64,000 bases of DNA, from the NCBI GenBank assembly GCA_963746185.1, contig CAVVAE010000003.1, positions 1 through 64,000 of the forward strand, given 5' to 3'. This document shows, piece after piece, positions 9,754 to 17,400 of this stretch (the stretch's first letter is position 1; each line of letters opens with the position of its first letter). Both the position numbers and the translations under genes were made by a program. A model generated the notes under the pieces. The model was given only the letters and a program-made list of their open reading frames with translations, did no database searches and was not told the origin of the DNA. The DNA comes from CAVVAE01 sp963746185. Lineage in GTDB: Bacteria > Actinomycetota > Actinomycetes > Propionibacteriales > Nocardioidaceae.

Positions 9754-10354
9754 TTGAACCAGAATTCGAAAGACCTGATCGCCGCCCATCTGAAAGAGTC
9801 GCTCGTCGCGCTGGAGCGCGCCAACAACGATCCAGCACTGCACGCCGTCGCGCACGCGATCGCAGCGGCCATCGGCGGCGCTGCGCGCCGGCAACAAGGT
9901 TCTGATCGTCGGCAATGGCGGCAGCGCCGGCGACGCCCAGCACATCGCCGCCGAGATCGTCGGCCGCTACAAGAAGGAGCGGCCCGGCTACGCGGCGATC
10001 GCGCTGACGACAGACACGTCGGCGCTGACATCGATCGGCAATGATTACGGCTATGAGCAGATTTTCGCCCGCCAGGTCGAAGGCCTCGGCGTGCGCGGCG
10101 ACGTGCTGCTCGCGCTCACCACGTCGGGGCGCTCGCCGAACATTCTGGCGGCGTTGCGCAAGGCGCGCGAGCGCGGTCTTGTCACGGTCGGCTTCACCGG
10201 GGGCAAGGGCGCGGCCATGGGCGCAGATTGCGATCATTTGCTGGTGGCGCCGACCGACGACACGCCGGTGGTGCAGCAGATCCATCTCGCGATCGGCCAC
10301 GGCATCTGCGACGAGATCGAGCAGGCCATGATGCGCGAGGCCTCTCCGAAATGA
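9754..10354 (+). CDS. gmhA: Sedoheptulose 7-phosphate isomerase (one frameshift)
   Basis: First step of heptose synthesis: sedoheptulose 7-phosphate to glycero-manno-heptose 7-phosphate. A SIS domain is obvious: VGNGGSAGDAQHIAAE, TTDTSALTSIGNDYGYE, LLALTTSGRSPNILAAL, and the end VQQIHLAIGHGICDEIE. The first 45 residues (from a TTG at 9754) are in another frame, and the break is near 9885. About 199 residues, normal length. Its TGA overlaps the ATG of gmhB. Confidence 0.9.
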
Positions 10355-10892
10355 GCGGCGCCGACCTCGCCCGCGCGATTCAAAGCCCGCCGCCTTCCTC
10401 GACCGCGACGGCGTCGTCAACCATGACGACGGCTATGTCGGGACGCGGGAGCGGATTCGCTGGATGCCGAATGCGGCAAAGGCGATCCGGCGGCTGAACG
10501 ACGCCGGCTACTTCGTGTTCTTCTTCACCAACCAGGCCGGCGTCGCGCGCGGTTACTTCACCGAGGCCGAACTCAACACGCTGCATGACTGGATGCGCGC
10601 CGAGCTCGCGGCGCAAGGCGCCGTCATCGACGACATCAGGTACTGCCCGCACCATCCGGAGGGCACCGTCGCCGGCTATCTCGAAAATCATCATTGGCGC
10701 AAGCCAAGCCCCGGCATGATCCATGATCTGATGCAGCACTGGCCGGTGCGTCACGCCGGCAGTTTTGTCATCGGCGACCGCCCGACCGATATCGAGGCCG
10801 GGCAAGCCGTTGGCCTGCCGGGCTTCCTGTTCGCGGGCGGCGACCTCGATGCATTTGTGGCAGATATTTTGCAGCAAACACACAGCTCCTGA
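10351..10892 (+). CDS. gmhB: Heptose 1,7-bisphosphate 7-phosphatase, HAD family (one frameshift)
   Basis: Removes the 7-phosphate from heptose 1,7-bisphosphate. The start ATG overlaps the gmhA stop (ATGA). After a break near 10385 the sequence shows FLDRDGVVNHDDGYVG (HAD motif I with both Asp), FFFTNQAGVARGYF (motif II), YCPHHPEG (zinc-loop-like), HWRKPSPGM and GSFVIGDRPTDIEAG (motif IV). The C-terminus ends at 10892 just before the next ATG. About 180 residues, the usual size. Confidence 0.9.
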
Positions 10893-10893
10893 C

Positions 10894-11344
10894 ATGGCCG
10901 ATAAACCACGCGACGTTGGACTGGAAGAAGCGCGATCGAAGGGCGTCTCGATCGAACATAACCAGATGCCAAACGGTGAATTTCGATTTCGCCTGAAGCA
11001 CGAGGATGGAACGGCCTATATCCGGACCGAGGTGACCGATAGCGGTGGCTGGCAAAAGAGCCATTATCACCGCGGCGTTCGCGAAACCTATATCGTCCAA
11101 CGGGCAGAATGGCGCTTGCCGAACTGGTCGAAGGCGCTCTGAAGATCCGCATATTCGGACCGAACGAGATTTGCACCACCGAGCCGAACGTTTCGCACAA
11201 CGTTTACATGTATCGCAATTCGGTCATTCACACCGTCAAGCACGGCGAGGCCGGCGATAGCGCCGGTTGGCATGAAATCCTCTTCTTGATGAGAAAACAG
11301 CTCATCTGGATGAATTGGACATCACGCGTTTGGCGACGAAATAG
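10894..11344 (+). CDS. Cupin-type small protein of the LPS cluster (frameshifted)
   Basis: About 150 residues when joined. Starts MADKPRDVGLEEARSKGV two bases after the gmhB stop. The central part (SGGWQKSHYHRGVRETYIVQ) looks like a cupin barrel with paired histidines, and later SHNVYMYRNSVIHTVKHG supplies the second cupin motif. Breaks lie near 11105 and 11275. The final frame reads HLDELDITRLATK and stops at 11342-11344. Probably a sugar-binding or epimerase-like cupin; the exact reaction cannot be told. Confidence 0.6.
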
Positions 11345-11625
11345 AAAGGCCGCGATAAACCTCGGCGATCGCATTCGCCTCCGCGTCGAGACTGAACTTC
11401 TCCAGCACGCGCGCTCCGCGCCCGCATCCCCATCGCTGCTGCGGGAAGTGGGATCGCGCATCAGCGGCGCCAGTGCCGCGACCAGCGCATCGGCGTCGCC
11501 GGGTGGCGTCAGCACGCCGGTGACGCCGTCCTCGACCACGAATTCGGCCGCCCCCGCCCGCGACGCCACCAAAGCCGCGCCTGATGACATCGCCTCGATC
11601 AGCGTACGGCGTCAGTTCGTGGGAG
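11322..11625 (-). CDS. Glycosyltransferase group 1, C-terminal fragment cut by the contig junction
   Basis: The visible part is the C-terminal end of a GT4-type glycosyltransferase: LIEAMSSGAALVASRAGAAE holds the nucleotide-sugar-binding Glu region, followed by VVEDGVTGVLTPPGDADALV. A frame break near 11450 leads to ARVLEKFSLDAEANAIAEVY and the stop at 11322-11324, overlapping the converging cupin gene by 23 bases. Upstream of about 11600 the reading becomes actinobacterial DNA, so roughly 250 N-terminal residues are missing. Likely an LPS core enzyme from its neighbours. Confidence 0.7.
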
Positions 11626-11641
11626 CCCGACTCTGGCGGAC
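11590..11641. other. Junction between alphaproteobacterial and actinobacterial sequence
   Basis: On the left, a glycosyltransferase is cut in mid-gene. On the right, the actinobacterial anti-sigma gene ends at 11642. I see no transposase, integrase, tRNA or direct repeat at the border. The exact base cannot be fixed from the sequence alone. Confidence 0.75.
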
Positions 11642-13120
11642 TCAGCCGGCGAGGTGGAGGAACGAGCCGACCCGAGACAGTCCCCGTCCGAGCCTGCTCA
11701 CAGACGACGACTCGGGTGGCGCCGTATGGGGCAGCGCCGCGACCAGGTCGGCCGTCGTACTCGGTGGTGCATCGGTGAGCACGGTGTAGATCGTGCTGCC
11801 GGACTGCCACACGGCCATCGTGGGCAGCCCCTCCTTCACCCAGATCGAGCCGCCGTCTGACGTGATGCGGTCGAAGCCTGGCAACGCCGCGTCATCGAGC
11901 TGACCGTGCTCCTCGAACACCGAGACCGTGGAGAGTCCGTCGGAGTACGCCGCATGCATGACGTCGCGCTTGCCGTCGAGCCGGTGCAGCAGGGTGAGGT
12001 GGAAATCGCTGGGCAGTGTTTGCGGACACGCCCAACCTTTGTCGGTCAACGTCGCAGCGAACTCAGTGGAGACCGGTGTCGCGGAGGGGGCCTCGAACTC
12101 AGGGGGCAGGTGCGGGATGAAACCTTTGCGGGTGGTCTGCAACGACGTCAGGTCGCTCGACCTGACCAGGGCCCCACCGTCGTACAGCTCGCGGCGAAGC
12201 AGCATGCCGCTGGCATCGTCGATCCAGAAATTCGCCGTGACGTCTCCGTCGCGGGACGCCGAGATCACGGTGGCTTGCCGACCGGCAAGGTTGTCATGAC
12301 CGACGACGGCGACATCGTAGGAGTCGATCAGCAGGTCAACCGGTTGTCCGCCGAGGCCACTGGCGCCCGAGGACTCGCGGGCGGCGACAAAAGTCGCCGT
12401 TGGGCTATCGGGGTCGCTCGTCGCGAAGCTGGTGCCCTGACGCGGGGAGTGCTCGACCTCGAGCGTGACACTTGACTCGCCTTGCGGTCCAAACCAGCTC
12501 ACTCGTCGGGTCCCGGAGTAGGCCACCCGGGCTGGGGCGGTCGCGGCTTGGTGAAGCAGGCGTACGGCGCGTCGGTCGTCGCCAGTGGCGCCGTGCGAAC
12601 CTGTCGCCGTCAGGGACCTGCCGACCTGTGCAGCGAACGGCGGGCCCGACCGGCTGGAGTTGCGGGTCGTGGTCACCTTGGTCGCTATCGCCTCGACGGC
12701 GGGGTCTGACAGTCCGGCAGCTCCGGTACTGCCCGCGAACTCCGCGGAGAACTCCTCGATCGGTGGGGCCACCTGGTGCTCCGGCTCCTGAGGTGCGCCG
12801 ACCGCGTACGCGAGCGTGAGAACCGCAAGGGACACCGATCCGGCACCGACCAGGGCTCGCCGGGCGGCAACCGTGGTCCAGGGTGAGGACGTGACACCAC
12901 CACTGGTGGGTGCCGGCCGGACAGCTCCCAGCGTGGCGAACAGGTCAGCGGGGGGCTCAGCGGCGGCCAGGCCGAGCAGCCGCTGTTTGAGCGCGTAAGT
13001 CTGTTCGAGCTCTTGCTGGCAAACCGCGCAAGCCCGGGCGTGGGCGATTGCTCGCTTGCGCGCCCGACCCTGGAGCTCGCCGTCGATGAGGGCTGACACC
13101 TTGTGGTGGAGGTGGCTCAT
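11642..13120 (-). CDS. Zinc anti-sigma factor fused to an RseB-like sensor domain
   Basis: 492 residues. The N-terminal 40 residues form a zinc anti-sigma domain: LIDGEL, then an H-x3-C-x2-C site in AHARACAVC. One membrane helix follows (about residues 88-110, VGAGSVSLAVLTLAYAVGA). The large outer part looks like RseB/MucB: PARVAYSGTRRVSWFG, SYDVAVVGHDNLAGRQATVI, NFWIDDASGMLLRRELYDG, and MHAAYSDGLSTVSVFEEHGQ. It should hold SigE until an envelope signal is sensed outside. Its ATG overlaps the sigE stop (13117-13120). In relatives htrA and tatB come next; here the contig junction intervenes. Confidence 0.85.
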   Translation of the reverse strand: MSHLHHKVSALIDGELQGRARKRAIAHARACAVCQQELEQTYALKQRLLGLAAAEPPADLFATLGAVRPAPTSGGVTSSPWTTVAARRALVGAGSVSLAVLTLAYAVGAPQEPEHQVAPPIEEFSAEFAGSTGAAGLSDPAVEAIATKVTTTRNSSRSGPPFAAQVGRSLTATGSHGATGDDRRAVRLLHQAATAPARVAYSGTRRVSWFGPQGESSVTLEVEHSPRQGTSFATSDPDSPTATFVAARESSGASGLGGQPVDLLIDSYDVAVVGHDNLAGRQATVISASRDGDVTANFWIDDASGMLLRRELYDGGALVRSSDLTSLQTTRKGFIPHLPPEFEAPSATPVSTEFAATLTDKGWACPQTLPSDFHLTLLHRLDGKRDVMHAAYSDGLSTVSVFEEHGQLDDAALPGFDRITSDGGSIWVKEGLPTMAVWQSGSTIYTVLTDAPPSTTADLVAALPHTAPPESSSVSRLGRGLSRVGSFLHLAG

Positions 13121-13704
13121 CGCGTGCCCCCGACATGGCTCGGGTCGACGGCACCCCCGAATCGAGTACGTGATGCAGTGGGCGCCCGATGGGCGAGCGC
13201 TTTACGAAGCATGGAGCGGCCGCGGTGGATGCGTGAGCGCACCGTGCCGATCTTGACGTCGAGGACGGCGGCGATCTCGTCGTAGGTCAACCCCTCGACG
13301 TCGCACAGGACCACGGCGACACGGAAGTCCGGTTGCAGCTCAGCGAGGGCGACTTCGATGTCACCGTCGAACGACTGGTCGTCGAATCCGGCCGCAGGCG
13401 AGGGCAGAAAACCTGCCAGCTTGTCGCCGACGTCGTCAGGCAGTGAGTCGAATCGGATGCGCTGGCGGCGACGGGCCTGGTCGAGGAAGAGGTTGGTGGT
13501 GATCCGGTGCAGCCAGCCTTCGAACGTGCCTGGCTGGTAGGACGACAGTGAGCGGAAGACCCGCACGAAGACCTCTTGGGTCAAGTCCTCGGCGTCGTAG
13601 CGGTTGCCGGTGAGGCGGTAGGCGAGGCGATAGACGCGTGCCGAGTGCAGCCGGACGATTTCGTCCCAGCTGGGGGGGTCCCACTCCTCGGCAGACCGGT
13701 CCAT
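13117..13704 (-). CDS. sigE: ECF RNA polymerase sigma factor SigE-like
   Basis: 195 residues. Sigma-2 region: SARVYRLAYRLTGNRYDAED with LTQEVFVRVFRSL. Sigma-4 region: LPDDVGDKL linker, then LCDVEGLTYDEIAAVLDVKI and GTVRSRIHRGRSMLRKAL, the helix-turn-helix that reads the -35 box. The start at 13704 is chosen because AGGAGG (13715-13720) lies 10 bases upstream; a longer frame reaches 13869 but adds unlike sequence. It overlaps the anti-sigma gene by four bases, and the divergent methyltransferase matches the order around M. tuberculosis Rv1220c-Rv1222. Confidence 0.9.
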   Translation of the reverse strand: MDRSAEEWDPPSWDEIVRLHSARVYRLAYRLTGNRYDAEDLTQEVFVRVFRSLSSYQPGTFEGWLHRITTNLFLDQARRRQRIRFDSLPDDVGDKLAGFLPSPAAGFDDQSFDGDIEVALAELQPDFRVAVVLCDVEGLTYDEIAAVLDVKIGTVRSRIHRGRSMLRKALAHRAPTASRTRFGGAVDPSHVGGTR

Positions 13705-14024
13705 GCCGGTGCCACCTCCTCGGCCTCGTTGCACGACGTTCGCGATGAAGACCGTGCTGGCCTGGCTGCTCGTGGCGTCCCTCCCTGAAGTTGGTGGCGC
13801 CTCGAGCTCAATCGCTTGTCCTCTAGAGTACGTGACCCGCATACCGAGCCAAGTCGCCGAAGTGTCCAACGGTCACCGGCTTACGTATGTTCCCCCAGCC
13901 ATCACTGAATGAGCTGCTTGCGTACGACGACGCGGCATGTCGGCGCCCGCACGTGTGCAGACCCGGGCACGAAACGGATAGGCTCAGGCAGCGGCGCACC
14001 ACGGCCCCCTCCAGGGCCAAAACG
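13705..14024. promoter_or_regulatory. Divergent intergenic region, sigE / methyltransferase
   Basis: About 320 bases between oppositely directed genes, so it must hold both promoters. On the plus strand TAGGCT (13979-13984) fits an actinobacterial -10 (TAnnnT). I could not assign a convincing -35 or a SigE-type GGAAC site. No RNA gene or repeat is visible. Confidence 0.35.
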
Positions 14025-14693
14025 GTGTTCCATCGGAGCCGGATCGAGGAGGCCACCATCGCCACGGGGTTGAAGCCTGCGTCTTGGGCGTATGCCGAAG
14101 GATTCGTCACCGAGGACGAAGTGTTGACCAATGCGCGGTCTCGGGCCGCCGAGGTCAACGCCGTCCCGATCGGCGCCGGTGGAGGCGCCGCCCTGCGACT
14201 CGTCGCTGCCCTCCTTGACGCCAAGAACGTTGTCGAGATCGGCACCGGTTGCGGCATCTCCGGAGTGTGGATGATGCGCGGGATGCGAGACGACGGCGTC
14301 CTCACGAGTGTCGACCTCGAGGCCGAGCACCAACGGATGGCCAAGCAGGCGTTCACCGAGGCAGGCATCGCGTCCCAGCGGGTGCGGCTGATCCCCGGTG
14401 CCGCGCTCGAGGTGCTCCCCCGCCTCACCGACGAGCACTACGACCTGGTCTTCTGCGACGGCGACAAGCAGGAGTATCCGCAGTACCTCGAACAGGCTCT
14501 GCGTCTGCTCCGCCCCGGCGGCGTGGTGGCCTTCGACAACTCGCTCTGGCACGACCGGGTGGCCGACTCCTCAGTCCGCGACCCTGAGACGGTCGCGATC
14601 CGCGAGACGCTCAAGCAGGCGGCCGAGCACGAGGGGCTGCTGTCCGCCCTGCTCCCCGTCGGCGACGGCCTGCTCCTCGCCCAAAAACGCTGA
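14025..14693 (+). CDS. SAM-dependent O-methyltransferase (family 3)
   Basis: About 200-220 residues. The SAM site reads VVEIGTGCGISGVWMMRGM, with the acidic residue in GVLTSVDLEAEHQRMAKQAF, and YDLVFCDGDKQEYPQYLEQA places the metal/catalytic Asp. It resembles Rv1220c of M. tuberculosis, which also lies divergent from sigE. The start is uncertain: GTG 14025, or TTG 14070 immediately before KPASWAYAEGF, which is where homology should begin; AGGAGG at 14047-14052 is far from 14070. The substrate is unknown. Confidence 0.85.
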   Translation: MFHRSRIEEATIATGLKPASWAYAEGFVTEDEVLTNARSRAAEVNAVPIGAGGGAALRLVAALLDAKNVVEIGTGCGISGVWMMRGMRDDGVLTSVDLEAEHQRMAKQAFTEAGIASQRVRLIPGAALEVLPRLTDEHYDLVFCDGDKQEYPQYLEQALRLLRPGGVVAFDNSLWHDRVADSSVRDPETVAIRETLKQAAEHEGLLSALLPVGDGLLLAQKR

Positions 14694-14704
14694 CCGTCTT
14701 GGGG

Positions 14705-14830
14705 TTTGCCTTGTTGACAAGCCAAAAGGATTGTTAACAAGGCAAATCTGCCTTGCAGACTGTGGGTTTGCCTTGCAGACTCTCGCCCTGGCCCAGTCCC
14801 GTCCTCGCTCAGACTTGCAGTGACTCACAC
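14705..14830. repeat. Inverted repeat plus short direct repeats between convergent genes
   Basis: Left arm 14705-14720 (TTTGCCTTGTTGACAA) pairs with right arm 14731-14746 with one mismatch around a 10-base loop. TGCCTTGCAGACT then occurs twice (14749-14761 and 14770-14782), followed by diverged CTCAGACT/CTCGGACT copies. It lies between the stop codons of two converging genes, so the hairpin may be a two-way terminator; the role of the direct repeats is unknown. Confidence 0.6.
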
Positions 14831-14840
14831 GCGCCCTGAC

Positions 14841-15461
14841 TCAGACTCGCCCTCGCTCGGACTCTCGCGGCCGCGGTTCGTCTCCGCTGCCGGACGCTGG
14901 AACCGTGCTGGTCGGCACCCAGAACCGGAGCTTGTCCTCACGATGGTCCTCGTAAACGCCACCGGCAGCCTCGATCACCTTGCGCGAAGGTTCGTTGGTG
15001 TCGTCACAGGTCACCAGAACCGGGTCGATCCCCAGCTCGTGGCAAAACGGCAGCGCCGCGATCAGCATCGCGGTGGCGTTGCCCATCCGGCGGGCAGACG
15101 GTCGTACGACGTACCCGATGTGACCGCCTAGCTCGAGCAGCCACGGCGTGAGCGAGTGTCTGATCGAGAGCCGACCGAGGTACTCCTCACCGTCGACCCA
15201 CCAAAGCGTCGTGGACGGCACGATGCCTTCGGGCAGCCAGGTGGTCGTCAGCTCCAGCTCACGCAGCCGCCGACAAAACTCGGTGAATGTGTCGAGGTCA
15301 TGCAACGACTCGAACGGGAAGAACTCGCCCTCGAAGTCTCCGACTTGGCCGATGATCGTGAGCCCGGCGTAGCGCTCGTCCTCTTCGAGGAACCTGATCT
15401 CGCGTACGGCGTCGAGGAACGACCGCTGGTAACGCGGGTCGGGTCGCACAAGCTCGGCCAT
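14841..15461 (-). CDS. GNAT family N-acetyltransferase
   Basis: 206 residues. Motifs of the GNAT fold are visible: YLGRLSIRHSLTPWLLELGG, then HIGYVVRPSARRMGNATAML (acetyl-CoA pyrophosphate loop RRMGNA), and DDTNEPSRKVIEAAGGVYED. The start MAELVRPDPRY at 15461 is preferred over the longer frame because upstream sequence lies inside the pepA coding region. The last 20 residues are polar and disordered. The substrate is unknown. Confidence 0.82.
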   Translation of the reverse strand: MAELVRPDPRYQRSFLDAVREIRFLEEDERYAGLTIIGQVGDFEGEFFPFESLHDLDTFTEFCRRLRELELTTTWLPEGIVPSTTLWWVDGEEYLGRLSIRHSLTPWLLELGGHIGYVVRPSARRMGNATAMLIAALPFCHELGIDPVLVTCDDTNEPSRKVIEAAGGVYEDHREDKLRFWVPTSTVPASGSGDEPRPRESERGRV

Positions 15462-15513
15462 GGACCCAGGGTACGGAGCGCGGCAACAGCCAGCGACCGC
15501 AAGAGCCGAACGC

Positions 15514-17013
15514 TCAGGCTTCGACGTTGCCGATCCAGCGCAGCAGCAAGCGGGCGCCGAACCCGGTCGCACCCAGCGAGTACTCGAACGCGTCCTTCGG
15601 GGAGTCGCCAACACTCGCGATGTCGAGGTGCGCCCACGGAGTGGAGCCGGCGAAGTGCTGCAGGAACAGTGCCGCCGTGATCGACCCAGGCTGGCCGGCC
15701 ATGTTGGTGGAGTCGGCGACCGCGTTATCGAGCAGCGACTCGTACTCGTCGCTGAGCGGCAGACGCCACAACGGTTCACCGGCGGCCGTCCCAGCAGCGT
15801 CCAGCTCAGCGGCGAGACTCTCGTCGTTCGCAAAGAGCGCACCGAGCGTCATCCCCAGCGCCACCTTCCCGGCGCCGGTCAGCGTGGCGATGTCGACCAC
15901 TGCGCTGGCATCGATGTTGGCATCGGCATACGCGAGCGCATCGGCCAGCACGAGCCGTCCTTCTGCGTCGGTATTGCCGACTTCGCTCGTGCGCCCGCCG
16001 AAGTGCGTGACCACGTCACCAGGCCGCATCGCAGCGCCGCCGAAAGCGTTCTCCGCGGCCGCCACCAGCCCGGTCACCTTGACGCGCACTCCGAGATCTC
16101 GCAGCGCGCCCATCACCGCGATGACGACGCCAGCGCCGGTCATGTCCCGCTTCATGTTCATCATCGAGTCGCGCGGCTTGATCGAGATTCCGCCGGAGTC
16201 GAACGTGATGCCCTTGCCGATGATCACTAGATGTGGCGTACGACGGTTGGACTTCTTCGGCTTGTAGTCCAGCCGAACGAACCGCGACGGATAAGCCGAC
16301 GCCGAACCTACGGCGATGATGCCGCCGAAGCCGTCGGCCGCCAATCGCTTGTCGTCCCACACCGTCACGTCGAGGTCGGCGGCCTTCGCAGCCTCACGCG
16401 CCCACTCCTCGAGCCGCTCGGGACTTTTCTCATTGGAGGGAGTCAGCGCGAAGGCACGCGCCCGCCAAGAGGCCTTCGCGCGGATCGTGGCGCGTTCGAC
16501 CACGTCGGCACGGGACGGACCAGCCAGGTCGGTGAGTACGACGACGGGGGCGTGCGGTGGCTTGGGCTCTTCAGACTTGCGGTGAAACCCGAAGGCGCCG
16601 AGCACGAGACCTTCGGCGAACGCTCCCAGCTGGTCATCGTCGGCGAGCGCGCCGATCGAGGCGGCAGCAGGTCCTCTGGTGCGCGCTGCCCGCGCGACTG
16701 CGGCGCCGGCCCGTCGGTAATCGCGCGAGCGCTCCTCGCCCAGTCCGACGAGCATGACCTGTTCAACGGCGCCGGCGTCAAACACCTCAAGCGAGACGAC
16801 TTCGCCGGCTTCACCTTTGGCCTTCGCTCGGTCGAGCAGGGCGAACGCGTCGACGCCGAGGTTCGTCAGTGCCTGTTCGCCTCCGAGGCCGACGGTGTAG
16901 TTGTCGTCGGAGTTGGTGAACCCGATCGCGATCAGCTTCGCATCGGTGGAGGCGACGTGCGACGTACTCAGCTCGATGACGGTGGGCAGGGGCTGGCTGG
17001 CGTGGGTCGACAC
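15514..17013 (-). CDS. pepA: Leucyl aminopeptidase (M17)
   Basis: Cytosolic two-metal aminopeptidase of about 499 residues. The M17 signature is intact: GKGITFDSGGISIKP (metal-binding Lys and Asp), MKRDMTGAGVV, and NTDAEGRLVLADALAYAD (the NTDAEGR box with Asp, Glu and the catalytic Arg). The N-terminal P-loop-like domain is also present. Start: GTG 17013 has a -10-like TAGTGT seven bases upstream, which suggests a leaderless mRNA; ATG 17046 would add 11 residues and lies one base after a strong hairpin, with no ribosome-binding site. Confidence 0.93.
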   Translation of the reverse strand: MSTHASQPLPTVIELSTSHVASTDAKLIAIGFTNSDDNYTVGLGGEQALTNLGVDAFALLDRAKAKGEAGEVVSLEVFDAGAVEQVMLVGLGEERSRDYRRAGAAVARAARTRGPAAASIGALADDDQLGAFAEGLVLGAFGFHRKSEEPKPPHAPVVVLTDLAGPSRADVVERATIRAKASWRARAFALTPSNEKSPERLEEWAREAAKAADLDVTVWDDKRLAADGFGGIIAVGSASAYPSRFVRLDYKPKKSNRRTPHLVIIGKGITFDSGGISIKPRDSMMNMKRDMTGAGVVIAVMGALRDLGVRVKVTGLVAAAENAFGGAAMRPGDVVTHFGGRTSEVGNTDAEGRLVLADALAYADANIDASAVVDIATLTGAGKVALGMTLGALFANDESLAAELDAAGTAAGEPLWRLPLSDEYESLLDNAVADSTNMAGQPGSITAALFLQHFAGSTPWAHLDIASVGDSPKDAFEYSLGATGFGARLLLRWIGNVEA

Positions 17014-17047
17014 CCGGGAAACACTAGCGCTGCTGGTAGACGACATG

Positions 17048-17079
17048 GACCCCGGCGGTGCGTGTGCACCACCGGGGTC
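17048..17079. terminator. Strong hairpin between DUF3117 gene and pepA
   Basis: GACCCCGG (17048-17055) pairs with CCGGGGTC (17072-17079), and GGTGC (17057-17061) with GCACC (17066-17070), around the loop GTGT. It is 30 bases past the DUF3117 stop on the minus strand and just before pepA, so it probably ends the DUF3117 transcript. No U-run follows. Confidence 0.5.
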
Positions 17080-17108
17080 GGGGTCTGTGTGGGTGAGTGA
17101 CGGGGCCG

Positions 17109-17276
17109 TCAGCTGGTCACCAGGCTCAGCGCCTTCTCGAGAGCCTTGGCTTCGTCAGCATTGAGCTCGACAACGAGCCGTCCGCCGCCCTCAAGCGGGA
17201 CTCGCATCACCAAGCCGCGTCCCTCTTTCGTGACTTCAAGCGGACCGTCGCCCGTCCGCGGCTTCATCGCCGCCAT
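17109..17276 (-). CDS. DUF3117 small protein
   Basis: 55 residues starting MAAMKPRTGDGPLEVTKEGR and ending ALEKALSLVTS. This matches the short, extremely conserved actinobacterial DUF3117 family (Rv1211 in M. tuberculosis) in length and in nearly every residue of its core (RVPLEGGGRLVVELNADEA). No function is known. The reading frame ends at TCA 17109-17111. It lies close to tag, divIVA-like and folP2, as in mycobacteria. Confidence 0.9.
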   Translation of the reverse strand: MAAMKPRTGDGPLEVTKEGRGLVMRVPLEGGGRLVVELNADEAKALEKALSLVTS

Positions 17277-17400
17277 GCGCACCTACCCTTCATCGTGAGC
17301 GCCGGGAATCTACCCCTTCGCGGGTCGAGACGCCGGTGGCGCATCAGTATCTCGAACCATTATCGCACCGGTGCCCGATACGTGCGGCAGACTGCTCGAT

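Noticed and set aside
1..11600. LPS island acquired by the actinobacterium
   Set aside because: The segment also carries a housekeeping tmRNA and sspB of alphaproteobacterial type, ends in mid-gene and has a different error profile; a chimera explains all of this.
13705..13869. N-terminal extension of SigE
   Set aside because: The extra 55 residues do not resemble sigma factors and a strong Shine-Dalgarno precedes the later ATG.
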